From Thiohalocapsa sp. (GTDB lineage Bacteria > Pseudomonadota > Gammaproteobacteria > Chromatiales > Chromatiaceae), in contig NZ_JAJDNQ010000081.1 of the NCBI RefSeq assembly GCF_022340605.1, positions 1 through 64,000 on the forward strand: a DNA stretch of 64,000 nucleotides, in the 5' to 3' direction. The translations under genes were made by a program, and so were the position numbers. The notes beneath the pieces are model-generated. The model was not told where the DNA came from. It searched no databases and saw nothing but the letters and a program-made list of their open reading frames with translations. Below, in pieces: positions 17,892-26,547 of this stretch. Within the stretch, counting starts at the first letter, position 1. Each line of letters opens with the position of its first letter.

Positions 17892-19055
17892 TCAGCTTTG
17901 GCCAGGCTCCATCCGTTCGGTTGTCTGTCGACCGCCACGCAGGCTGTAACGCCCGCCCGGATGGGAAACCACGTGACCCTGCAGCTCCAGCAGCAGGAGC
18001 ATGGATGCGATCTCGAACGCCGGCAGCCCGGTGCGGGCGATCAAATCGTCCGGTGCAAGAGGATCATACCCCATGCACGCCAAGAGCCGGTGATGATCGG
18101 CGTCCAGTTCCGTGGTGTCCGGTCGGTCGGGTTCGACGGGGATGGCGGAATCGCCCGCCTCGTCGAGATACTCGCCGAGCTGTGCGCCGAGCTCCTCCAA
18201 GATCTGGGTGGCGCTGTCCACGAGCTTCGCGCCCTGGCGGATCAGCGCATGGCAGCCCCGCGCCAGCGGATTGTGGATCGAGCCCGGCACCGCGAACACC
18301 TCGCGCCCTTGCTCGCTCGCCAGCCGCGCGGTGATCAGTGAGCCGCTGCCCACGGCCGCCTCCACCACCAGGGTGCCGAGACTGAGCCCGCTGATGATGC
18401 GATTGCGCTGCGGGAAGTTGCTGGCGTGCGGCCCGGTGCCGGGGATGAGCTCGCTGACCAGCGCGCCATTGTCGGCGATGCGCCGAGCCAGGTCGCGGTG
18501 CGCGGCGGGATAGACCCGGTCCGGTCCCGTGCCGAGCACGGCGATGGTGCGCCCGCCCGCCAGAGCACCCTCGTGCGCGGCGGCATCGATGCCGAGCGCG
18601 AGGCCGCTGGTGACCACCAGGCCCAGGCCAGCGAGGTAGCCGGCAAAGTCTCGCGCCGTCTCCAGACCGCCGGCGGTGGGGTTCCGGCTGCCGACAATGC
18701 CGATCTGCGGCTCGTTCAGCAGGGCCGTATCGCCGCGCACGAATAACAGGGGCGGCGGTCCGCCGATCTCGCGCAGCAGGCGCGGGTAGCCGGCCGTGTC
18801 CGGGGTAAGCAACTGTGTACCCGCATGCGCCAGCCAGGTGAAGGTCGCCTCCAGCTTGTCGCGGTCCGGGGCGCCGATGGCGTTGATGGCGGCGTTGGAC
18901 AGGCCCGCGTCCGACAATGCCGCACGGCCGGCCTCGCGCACCTCGGCCGCGCCGCCGAAGCGCTCCAGCAGTTGCGCGATGCGACGCGGTCCGACGCCCG
19001 GGGCCAGCGCCAGCGCCAGCCAGTGGGTCAGCCGCTCGCGCTCCGCCGGTTTCAT
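17892..19055 (-). CDS. dprA: DNA-processing protein DprA (Smf)
   Basis: Binds incoming single-stranded DNA and loads RecA during natural transformation. It is 387 residues. An N-terminal helix-hairpin-helix (LAPGVGPRRIAQLLERFGG) is followed by the Rossmann-like core (GIVGSRNPTAGG, TSGLALGIDAAAHEGAL, VLGTGPDRVYPAAHRDL, SNFPQRNRIISGLS) and a C-terminal winged-helix domain (about 320-375). All core motifs are intact. It is downstream of the LysM gene (73-bp gap), upstream of smg. Confidence 0.96.
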   Translation of the reverse strand: MKPAERERLTHWLALALAPGVGPRRIAQLLERFGGAAEVREAGRAALSDAGLSNAAINAIGAPDRDKLEATFTWLAHAGTQLLTPDTAGYPRLLREIGGPPPLLFVRGDTALLNEPQIGIVGSRNPTAGGLETARDFAGYLAGLGLVVTSGLALGIDAAAHEGALAGGRTIAVLGTGPDRVYPAAHRDLARRIADNGALVSELIPGTGPHASNFPQRNRIISGLSLGTLVVEAAVGSGSLITARLASEQGREVFAVPGSIHNPLARGCHALIRQGAKLVDSATQILEELGAQLGEYLDEAGDSAIPVEPDRPDTTELDADHHRLLACMGYDPLAPDDLIARTGLPAFEIASMLLLLELQGHVVSHPGGRYSLRGGRQTTERMEPGQS

Positions 19056-19128
19056 GGCCGCGGCCGCCGCTGTGGGGAGCGGTGCGGGGAGTCGATGCCG
19101 GCTGTGCTCACGCGCGCCTCCGCGGCTG

Positions 19129-20343
19129 TCAGAGGGCTTGTGGCGGGGCGACTATCTCGCCCACGTGCATCGCCTTGTTGGCGAACATCACCAGGGCGAA
19201 GCTCACCTTCGGGAAGACGCGAAACACCATCACGACACCGGAGCGCGAGTCCGGCACGATGTACTGCTCATCGGCCCGCGAATAGCGGCGCCGGAGCGGC
19301 AGCGGGTCGTTGGGGTCCGGTCCGTTGCGCGCCCAGCCGTCCGGCTGCCAGTCGCCGTTCCAAAATGACACGTTGGCCGGTGATTCGTTGCGCCAGTTCC
19401 AGGCGCTGCGGTGCCCCTTGACGGGGTCGCGTCGGAGCTCGCCGCCGCGGTAGACCGCGAGCACCTGGCCCACCGCGATCCGGTCCCGTGCGCCGCGGTT
19501 CAGCACCACGACGTCGTACTGGCCGATCTGTGAGACGCCGTTCAGCACCGAGATGATCTTGCCGCGGGTGCCCGGCGGAGCCGGCACCGGGAAGAAGCTG
19601 CGGATGGGTTCCTCGTCACGCGCCGGCCGCACGCGGTCGCCGATCTGGACCTCCTTGTTCGAGCGGGTGATGACCAGCGTGGCCGGATCGCCCAGCTGCT
19701 CGAGCCGCGCCGAGGCGACGGAAGACGCCTCGTAGCCCAGCAGCTCGTCGGTGTCCGGGTCGCGGTAAGCCTCGCCGGGACGCAGCACCTCCCAACGGTC
19801 CTTTCCGGCACGCAGGATACTGCGCACATAGACGGTGTTGCCGAGCCCGCCGATGATCTGCTCCTCGGGAAACCCCACCACGTATGGGGCGTCGTCGATC
19901 TCACGGGCCTCGGTCACCACCGGGCGGGACAGGAACGGTGCCACCGCATCGAGCGGGATGGTCGGGATCTCGCGGTCCACGTCGGTCACCCGCACCCGTG
20001 GCGAGAGCTTGACCGTGCGCATACCGCCGCCGCCGGCACGCTGGATGCGAGGGCTGCCGTCACTGTAGTCGACCACCAGGACGTCGCCGGGATAGATGCG
20101 GTTGGGGTTGGCGACACCGGGGTTGGCGTGCCAAACGTCCCGCCAGCGCCAGGGCTCCCGGAGAAAGCGTCCGGCGATGTCCCAGAGGGTGTCGCCGGGC
20201 TGCACGACGTAGCTTTGCGGATGATCGGGGCGCAGGGGGCCTTGTGCCGAGGCATCGATCGGCCCCAGGAAGATGATCCCCGGGAGCGTGATGATGGCCA
20301 GCAGCGTTGACAGTCGCAGGTGGGCAGGGTGCTGGCGCCACAT
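19129..20343 (-). CDS. LysM peptidoglycan-binding protein, exported
   Basis: 404 residues. An N-terminal hydrophobic signal (LLAIITLPGIIFLG...ASA) precedes one LysM domain, SYVVQPGDTLWDIAGRFL...NRIYPGDVLVVDY, at about 43-92, which binds N-acetylglucosamine-containing glycans. The long remaining region includes GKIISVLNGVSQIGQYDVVVLNRG and matches the uncharacterised proteins that stand divergently from def in many gammaproteobacteria. It is probably periplasmic and wall-associated. The ATG start has GGAGAAG upstream. The longer open frame to 20493 runs through tandem repeats and is rejected. Confidence 0.9.
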   Translation of the reverse strand: MWRQHPAHLRLSTLLAIITLPGIIFLGPIDASAQGPLRPDHPQSYVVQPGDTLWDIAGRFLREPWRWRDVWHANPGVANPNRIYPGDVLVVDYSDGSPRIQRAGGGGMRTVKLSPRVRVTDVDREIPTIPLDAVAPFLSRPVVTEAREIDDAPYVVGFPEEQIIGGLGNTVYVRSILRAGKDRWEVLRPGEAYRDPDTDELLGYEASSVASARLEQLGDPATLVITRSNKEVQIGDRVRPARDEEPIRSFFPVPAPPGTRGKIISVLNGVSQIGQYDVVVLNRGARDRIAVGQVLAVYRGGELRRDPVKGHRSAWNWRNESPANVSFWNGDWQPDGWARNGPDPNDPLPLRRRYSRADEQYIVPDSRSGVVMVFRVFPKVSFALVMFANKAMHVGEIVAPPQAL

Positions 20344-20351
20344 GGCTGCTT

Positions 20352-20420
20352 CTCCGGGCTCGTTCCGGGGTCCTTCTCCGGGCTCGTTCTCTGGGCTCGT
20401 TCTCTGGGCTCGCTCCGATC
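20352..20420. repeat. Tandem repeat (TCTGGGCTCGTTC-type) in the lysM-def divergent region
   Basis: Four to five imperfect copies of (C)TC(C/T)GGGCTCGTTC lie immediately upstream of the LysM gene start. The remainder (20421-20602) includes the least GC-rich patch here (20530-20600), the likely site of the def promoter. Confidence 0.7.
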
Positions 20421-20602
20421 TCACTCGGGGCTCGGCAGGCGGGACCTCTGAGATGGCCGGCGACGTCGCTGCAAGCGTTTGGCGCGAAGGCATTTTCCCT
20501 GCCTGCGCCTAAGGTCGGAGGGCCCCGTCGATGGTGTATCATCGTCATAGTAGCGCAATCGTTGATTGTTGTATTCCAGAATTAGCAAGTTTCGATAACG
20601 TC

Positions 20603-21142
20603 ATGGCAAAATTGGAAATCCTTACTTTTCCGGACGAGCGCCTCAGGCGTCGTGCCGAGCTTGTCGAGCGCGTGGACGACGGCGTCCGCCAACTGGTGGA
20701 CGACATGCTGGAGACCATGTACGCCGCACCCGGCATTGGCCTTGCGGCCGTCCAGGTGAACGTGCCCAGGCGCGTCGTGGTCATCGACACGTCCGAAGAC
20801 AAAAACGAGCCGCTGTGCCTGATCAACCCCGAAGTCGTCGAGCGCAGCGGTGAGGAGCAGATGGAAGAAGGCTGCCTGTCGGTGCCCGGCTACTACGAGA
20901 CCGTCACCCGGGCGGAGCTCGTCAAGGTGCGTGCGCTCGACCGCGACGGCGAGCCCTTCGAGCTGGAGACCGGCGGCCTGCTGGCGGTGTGCCTCCAGCA
21001 TGAGATCGACCACCTGGAAGGGCGCCTCTTCGTGGACCACATCTCGTCGCTGAAGCGCCAGCGTATCCGCAAGAAGCTGGAGAAGGAGCGCCGCCAGGCC
21101 GCGGAGCCGGCATCCGCGGAGGGGCGCCGCCGGGTCATCTGA
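20603..21142 (+). CDS. def: Peptide deformylase
   Basis: Removes the formyl group from nascent N-terminal methionine. It is 179 residues. The three catalytic motifs are intact: G44-I-G-L-A-A-V-Q51, E89-G-C91-L-S93, and Q132-H133-E134-I-D-H137; C91, H133 and H137 bind the metal. The start at [15 protein letters not shown] is the family norm. First gene of the def-fmt-rsmB-DUF4390-ntrY-ntrX-trkA-trkH series. Confidence 0.97.
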   Translation: MAKLEILTFPDERLRRRAELVERVDDGVRQLVDDMLETMYAAPGIGLAAVQVNVPRRVVVIDTSEDKNEPLCLINPEVVERSGEEQMEEGCLSVPGYYETVTRAELVKVRALDRDGEPFELETGGLLAVCLQHEIDHLEGRLFVDHISSLKRQRIRKKLEKERRQAAEPASAEGRRRVI

Positions 21143-21379
21143 TCACCCTGACCGCGCCCCGACTGCATTCCTGGAAGCGTCCTGGCCGCGCCCCGACCGC
21201 GCGCCCAGGCCCACCGAGGCCGACCGACGAGCGGCCCCGGTGCGCCGGTGCGACGCTCGCCAGCCGCCACCGTGCCTGTCGCCGCAGCGGCGCCCCGACC
21301 TGCGCGGCGGTGCGCTGTCTCGATGACAGCGGACCGTAGCGTCGCAGAACCCATCGCCCAGACCAACGAAGTTTCCCCT

Positions 21380-22339
21380 GTGACCAGCACGCCCCCCGCC
21401 CGCATCCTCTACGCGGGCACGCCCGAATTCGCCGTACCGGCCCTGTCCGCCCTCATCGCCAGCGCACGCGACGGCGCACACGAGGTCGTTGCCGTCTACA
21501 CTCAGCCGGACCGCCCGGCCGGTCGCGGCCGGCGGCTAACGCCGTCGCCGGTCAAGCAGCTTGCGCTCGACGCTGGTCTGCCGGTGCGGCAGCCGCCGAC
21601 GCTCAAGGACGCCACCGCGGCGGCGGAGCTTGCGGCCTGGAGCGCGGATCTGCTGGTGGTGGCCGCCTACGGGCTGATCCTGCCGCAGGCGGTGCTGGAC
21701 GCGCCCAAGCGGGGCTGCGTCAACATCCATGCTTCCCTGCTGCCGCGCTGGCGCGGCGCCGCGCCGATTCAGCGCGCACTGCTGGCCGGTGACGCACACA
21801 GCGGCATCAGCATCATGCGCATGGAGGCGGGGCTCGACACCGGGCCGGTCTACGGCCTCTCGCCGCTGGCCATCGACGCCACCGACACCGGCGGTAGCCT
21901 GACCACGCGCCTCGCGGCACTCGGTGCCGAGGCGCTGTTGGCGGCCCTGCCCGGCATCCTCGACGGGTCCGCCACGCCGACGCCCCAGGACGATGCCGCG
22001 GCCACCTACGCCCGCAAGCTGACCAAGGACGAGGCGCGCATCGACTGGCTTCGGCCCGCGGCGGAGATCGAGCGCGCGGTGCGGGCCTTCGACCCCTGGC
22101 CCGTCGCCCAGGCCCGCCTCGGCGACGAGGTGCTGCGCATCTGGGCGGCGTCCGTGGCGGCCGATGTCTCCGCGCGCGGCGAGCCGGGCCGCGTGCTGGC
22201 GGCGGGCGCTGACGGCATCGATATCGCCACCGGCGACGGCGTGCTGCGCATCACCGAGCTGCAGCCGCCGGGTAAGCGGCGCATGTCGGCCCGCGACTTC
22301 CTCAATGCCCGCCGCATGGACGGCGCCCTGCTTGGCTGA
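21380..22339 (+). CDS. fmt: Methionyl-tRNA formyltransferase
   Basis: Formylates initiator Met-tRNA using 10-formyl-THF. Motifs: RILYAGTPEFAVPAL at the N-terminus, VVAAYGLILP, and the catalytic NIHASLLPRWRGAAPIQRALLAGD (Asn, His and the downstream Asp); the C-terminal OB domain runs from about 208. The GTG at 21380 gives 319 residues, matching the family; an in-frame ATG at 21323 would add 19 residues before the first strand. The 5-prime gap after def is GC-rich without features. Confidence 0.94.
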   Translation: MTSTPPARILYAGTPEFAVPALSALIASARDGAHEVVAVYTQPDRPAGRGRRLTPSPVKQLALDAGLPVRQPPTLKDATAAAELAAWSADLLVVAAYGLILPQAVLDAPKRGCVNIHASLLPRWRGAAPIQRALLAGDAHSGISIMRMEAGLDTGPVYGLSPLAIDATDTGGSLTTRLAALGAEALLAALPGILDGSATPTPQDDAAATYARKLTKDEARIDWLRPAAEIERAVRAFDPWPVAQARLGDEVLRIWAASVAADVSARGEPGRVLAAGADGIDIATGDGVLRITELQPPGKRRMSARDFLNARRMDGALLG

Positions 22340-23753
22340 GCCGAAGCGTCCGCGCGCCGGAACATCGCCGCGGCATTCGGCCGGCGCGCGCCCGCGCCGC
22401 AGCGGCGCCGGACACGGGGCCGGGCACGGGGCCGGCGCGGGCGCGGAGGTGCGCGCGGCAGCTGCCCGCGCGGTGCACGCGGTGCGCGTGGATGGGCGCT
22501 CGCTCACCGTCGCGCTGACCGCCGCCGGCGGCGCGGTCGCGGCCCGCGACCAGGCCCTGCTGCATGAGCTCTGCTACGGCACGCTGCGCCTGCTGCCGCG
22601 CCTGGAAGCCCTCGTCGCTATACTGCTGTCGCGGCCGCTTCGCCGTGCCGACCGGATTCTCTACGCGCTCATGGCGGTGGGCCTCTACCAGCTCGTCTCG
22701 ACCCGCATTCCGCCGCATGCTGCGGTGGCGGCGACGGTGGACGCCACGCGCGCGCTGGGCCGGCCGCGGGCGGCGGGGCTGGTGAACGCCGCCCTGCGCC
22801 GCTTTCAGCGCGAGCGCGACGCGCTGCTGGCGCGCGTCGGGAACGCCCCCGATGATCCCGCGCTCTTCCCGGATTGGCTGGTGGCCCGGCTCGAGGCCGC
22901 CTGGCCGGCGCACTGGCGGCGCATCATCGCCGTCAGCAACCAGCGCCCGCCCATGGTGCTGCGCGTCAACCGTGGTCAGTGCGAGCGCGCCGCCTATGCT
23001 GCCGACCTCGCCGCCGCCGGCATCGCTGCGCGTCCCCTGCCGGGCCTGGACACCGCGCTGTTGCTGGACAAGCCAGTGCCGGTGCTGCGCCTGCCGGGCT
23101 TCGCGGGCGGCCTGGTGTCGGTGCAGGATGCATCGGCGCAGCTGGCCACGGTGCTGCTCGACCCCAGGCCGGGCGAGCGCGTGCTGGACGCCTGCGCCGC
23201 CCCCGGCAACAAGACGGCGCACCTGCTGGAGCGGGCCGGCGGCGCGCTGCAACTGACCGCCGTGGACGTGGATGCCGAGCGGCTCGAACCACTGCGCGAG
23301 AACCTGGCCCGGCTCGGTCTCGCGGCGACGGTACTGACAGCCGATGCACGCGAGGCCGGCCCCGACTGGCCCGGCGCGCCCTATGACCGCATCCTGCTGG
23401 ACGCCCCCTGCTCGGCCACCGGCGTCATCCGCCGGCATCCGGACATCAAGTACCTGCGCCGCGAGGCCGACGTCGCTGCGCTGACCGCGACGCAGGACGC
23501 CATCCTTGCCGCACTCTGGGGCCTCCTGCGCCCGGGTGGACGCCTGCTCTATGCCACTTGCTCGGTGCTGCCGGACGAGAACCAGCAGCGCATCGCCGCC
23601 TTCCTGGAGACCCACCCCGATGCACGCGAGCTGCCGCTGACGCCGCCCCCCGGCGTTGCTGATACGGTTCCCTGCGCGCCGGGCCTGCAACTGCTGCCCA
23701 CCGCTGACGGCGGCGACGGCTTCTATTACGCGTTGCTGGAGCGGGCATCGTGA
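22332..23753 (+). CDS. rsmB: 16S rRNA (cytosine-967-C5)-methyltransferase
   Basis: Methylates C967 of 16S rRNA. An N-terminal NusB-like RNA-binding domain (ALLHELCYGTLRLLPRLEAL) precedes the Rossmann methyltransferase domain: VLDACAAPGNKTAHLLE for SAM, DAPCSATGVIRRHPD with the resolving Cys, and YATCSVLPDENQ with the nucleophilic Cys. The start is uncertain: TTG at 22332 overlaps the fmt stop and gives 473 residues with a Gly/Ala/His-rich low-complexity N-terminus; GTG at 22449 gives 434, close to the 429 of E. coli. Confidence 0.93.
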   Translation: MAEPKRPRAGTSPRHSAGARPRRSGAGHGAGHGAGAGAEVRAAAARAVHAVRVDGRSLTVALTAAGGAVAARDQALLHELCYGTLRLLPRLEALVAILLSRPLRRADRILYALMAVGLYQLVSTRIPPHAAVAATVDATRALGRPRAAGLVNAALRRFQRERDALLARVGNAPDDPALFPDWLVARLEAAWPAHWRRIIAVSNQRPPMVLRVNRGQCERAAYAADLAAAGIAARPLPGLDTALLLDKPVPVLRLPGFAGGLVSVQDASAQLATVLLDPRPGERVLDACAAPGNKTAHLLERAGGALQLTAVDVDAERLEPLRENLARLGLAATVLTADAREAGPDWPGAPYDRILLDAPCSATGVIRRHPDIKYLRREADVAALTATQDAILAALWGLLRPGGRLLYATCSVLPDENQQRIAAFLETHPDARELPLTPPPGVADTVPCAPGLQLLPTADGGDGFYYALLERAS

Positions 23754-24319
23754 GACGGTGGCCCTTGCGCATGGGCGCCGCGGCGCTGCTGGCGATGCTG
23801 CTGGTCATGGCCGCCGTTGCCGCACCGGCGCGGGACTTCAAGGTGGAGCAGGTGACCACGCGCCTGGATGACGGCATCTACGTCATGGACGCCAACATCC
23901 GCTATCGCTTCAGCGACCGCGCCCTGGATGCGCTCGACAACGGCGTGCCGCTGACGGTGGAGGTGCACATCCAGGTGCGGCCGGTGGCAGACTGGATCTG
24001 GCAGGAGAGCCTGGTGGACCAGCGCCTGCGCTACCGCATCCGCTACAAGCCACTGTCGGAGCGCTACCTGGTCTCGCAGTTGCCCGGTGAGCAGGGGCGC
24101 ACCTACGTCAGCCGCGATGCCGCACTGACGGCGCTCGGCGAGATTCGCGGTCTGGCGCTGCTGAGTCGGGATCGCCTGGAAGACGATCAGGCTTACGAGG
24201 TGCAGGTCCGTGTCTCGCTGGACATCGAGGAGCTGCCGCTGCCGTTGCGCCCGATCGCCTACCTGTACCCGTCCTGGAAGCAAGCCAGCAAGTGGTCCAA
24301 ATGGCCGCTGACCCCCTAG
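23750..24319 (+). CDS. DUF4390 protein, exported
   Basis: 189 residues beginning with a signal peptide (LLAMLLVMAAVAAPA). The mature part, VTTRLDDGIYVMDANIRYRFSD...ALDNGVPLTVEVHIQV, is the DUF4390 pattern. Function is unknown, but the gene is a constant companion of rsmB and ntrY in gammaproteobacteria. The GTG start overlaps the rsmB stop (GTGA) and its own stop overlaps the ntrY start by 19 bp, so expression is translationally coupled to both. Confidence 0.9.
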   Translation: MRRWPLRMGAAALLAMLLVMAAVAAPARDFKVEQVTTRLDDGIYVMDANIRYRFSDRALDALDNGVPLTVEVHIQVRPVADWIWQESLVDQRLRYRIRYKPLSERYLVSQLPGEQGRTYVSRDAALTALGEIRGLALLSRDRLEDDQAYEVQVRVSLDIEELPLPLRPIAYLYPSWKQASKWSKWPLTP

Positions 24320-26547
24320 GGCCATCGTACCAGCGGCCGCCCCGCAAGGTCTGGAAGCACCCGGGCGCCTTCGCCGTCGGGCTGTTGGTGCTGGCGCTAC
24401 TGGTGGCGCTGCACCTGATGAGCAGCGCCGTGCAGAACTCCGATGCCCTGAGCCGCGCCTTCGTGCCGCTGCTGCTGGTGGTGCTGGCGGGCCTGGTCGC
24501 CCTGGTGCTGATGGTGGGCTTCAACGTGACGCGGCTGGTGAACCAGCGCCGCCGCGGTGCCCCGGGCTCGCGGCTCACGGCGCGCATCGTCGTGCTGTTC
24601 GCGCTGATCTCGCTGCTGCCGGTGGGCGTGGTCTACTACTACTCGCTGGGCTTCCTGCTGCGCGGCATCGACAGCTGGTTCGATGTCGAGATCGACAGCG
24701 CCATGGAGGACGCCCTGGCGCTCAACCAGGCCTCCCTGGACCTCAATCAGCGCGTGCTGCTCAAGTACACGCAGCAGTTGCTCGGCGGCATCGAGGACCG
24801 CTCCGCCACCGCGCTCACCCTGACCCTGGATGACCTACGCCGGCAGGCCGGTGCGCTGGAGCTGACGGTGTTCGACCCGAACGGCCAGGTGATGGGCACC
24901 GCCATCGACGACCCCACCCAACTGGTGCCCAACCACCCTGGGCGTGAGATGCTCCAGGGCGTGCGCATGGGCGTGGACTACGTGGCGCTGGAGACCGCCG
25001 AGGACGGCGCGCTGGTGGTTCGGGTGCTGGTCAACGACCCACGCGCACGGCGCATGATGCTACAGGCTATCTTCCCGACCTCCGAGCGCATCGGCGAGCT
25101 GGCGACCAAGCTGGAAAACGCCTACAACCGCTACACCGAGCTGTCCTACCTGCGCCGCTCGCTCAAGCTGAGCTTCTCGCTCACGCTATCGCTGGTGTTG
25201 GTATTCGGCCTGATGGCGGCGCTGCTGGCGGCCTTCGGCACCGCGCAGCGGTTGGTGGCCCCGGTGGCGGACATCGCCCGCGGCACCCGCGCGGTGGCGG
25301 ACGGCGACTACGAGCAGCGCCTGCCGCTGCCCTCCCAAGACGACGAGCTGGCCTTTCTGGTGGCCTCGTTCAACGCCATGACCCGCCGCATCGCCCAGGC
25401 CCGCGACCAGGCGGCGCGTAGCCAGCGCGCGGCGGAGGAGCAGCGGGCGTACTTGGAGACCGTGCTCGGGCGGCTCTCCAGCGGCGTCATCGCCTTCGAC
25501 GAGCGGTTGCGGCTGGTGACCATGAATCCTGCCGCCCGGCACATCCTCAGGCTGCCCGACTACGAGGAGGAAGGGCTGGCCCTGGACACGCTGGAGCAGT
25601 CCTACCCGCGGCTTTTGCATTGGGGCGAGACAGTGCGCAGGCACATTGCCGCCGGCACCGAGTGGCGCGAGGAGGTGACGCTGCTCGGCGCCGACGTGCG
25701 CCAGGTGCTCATGTGCCGCGGCAGCCCGCTGCCCGGTGCCGCCCCCGGTTTGGAGCGAGACAGCGAGCGCACCGGCCACGTCGTGGTCTTCGACGACATC
25801 ACCACGCTGATCCGCGCCCAGCGCGACGCCGCCTGGGGCGAGGTGGCGCGCCGTCTCGCGCACGAGATCAAGAACCCGCTGACGCCCATCCAGCTCTCGG
25901 CGGAGCGCCTGCGCCACAAGCTGCTCGCGAAGCTCCCCGAGTCCGATGCGCGGGTGGTGGACCGCGCCACCCACACCATCGGCCAGCAGGTGGAAGCGAT
26001 GAAGGCGATGGTGAACGATTTCGCCAACTACGCCCGCTCCCCGGAGATGCAGGACGAGCCCTTTGCGCTGGACGCGCTGATCAGCGAGGTGCTGGAGCTC
26101 TATCAGGGCGCCAAGGTACGCATCGTCGCCGAGCTCGGCGCGCCCGAGGCGAAGGTTCGGGGCGACTCCAAGCGCCTGCGGCAGGTGATCCACAACCTGC
26201 TGAAGAACGCCATCGAGGCGCTGGACGGTCATGCCGACGGCCATGTGCACGTGTCTACCCACTACGCTTTCAGCGACGAGACGCCCTCCATCGAGATCGG
26301 CATCGAAGACAACGGCGGCGGCATCGATCCCGCCCTCATCGACCGGCTGTTCGAGCCCTACGTCACCTCCAAGTCCAAGGGGACGGGGCTCGGGCTCGCC
26401 ATCGTCAAGAAGATAATTGAGGAACACGGCGGTATCATCACGGCAGAGAACGTGAAACAAGGGGCACGCTTTACGGCCAGACTACCCGTCTGGCGCGAGA
26501 CGCCCACCGCGTCGTCGAGACCGCTGCGCCGGGTAGGAGAGACATGA
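24301..26547 (+). CDS. ntrY: Sensor histidine kinase, NtrY family
   Basis: Membrane two-component sensor, 748 residues. Several N-terminal membrane segments (about 23-45, 56-78, 92-115) and another at about 295-320 enclose a periplasmic sensor region. Then come HAMP (RLVAPVADIARGTRAVADGDYEQRL), PAS, the phosphoacceptor H-box ARRLAHEIKNPLTPIQLSAERL, and the ATPase boxes: N (HNLLKNAIEAL), G1 (IEDNGGGI) and G2 (KGTGLGLAIVKKI). All catalytic motifs are present. It overlaps ntrX by 4 bp (ATGA). It may sense redox or envelope state, as proposed for NtrY proteins; the signal here is unknown. A GTG three codons upstream is an alternative start. Confidence 0.93.
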   Translation: MAADPLGPSYQRPPRKVWKHPGAFAVGLLVLALLVALHLMSSAVQNSDALSRAFVPLLLVVLAGLVALVLMVGFNVTRLVNQRRRGAPGSRLTARIVVLFALISLLPVGVVYYYSLGFLLRGIDSWFDVEIDSAMEDALALNQASLDLNQRVLLKYTQQLLGGIEDRSATALTLTLDDLRRQAGALELTVFDPNGQVMGTAIDDPTQLVPNHPGREMLQGVRMGVDYVALETAEDGALVVRVLVNDPRARRMMLQAIFPTSERIGELATKLENAYNRYTELSYLRRSLKLSFSLTLSLVLVFGLMAALLAAFGTAQRLVAPVADIARGTRAVADGDYEQRLPLPSQDDELAFLVASFNAMTRRIAQARDQAARSQRAAEEQRAYLETVLGRLSSGVIAFDERLRLVTMNPAARHILRLPDYEEEGLALDTLEQSYPRLLHWGETVRRHIAAGTEWREEVTLLGADVRQVLMCRGSPLPGAAPGLERDSERTGHVVVFDDITTLIRAQRDAAWGEVARRLAHEIKNPLTPIQLSAERLRHKLLAKLPESDARVVDRATHTIGQQVEAMKAMVNDFANYARSPEMQDEPFALDALISEVLELYQGAKVRIVAELGAPEAKVRGDSKRLRQVIHNLLKNAIEALDGHADGHVHVSTHYAFSDETPSIEIGIEDNGGGIDPALIDRLFEPYVTSKSKGTGLGLAIVKKIIEEHGGIITAENVKQGARFTARLPVWRETPTASSRPLRRVGET

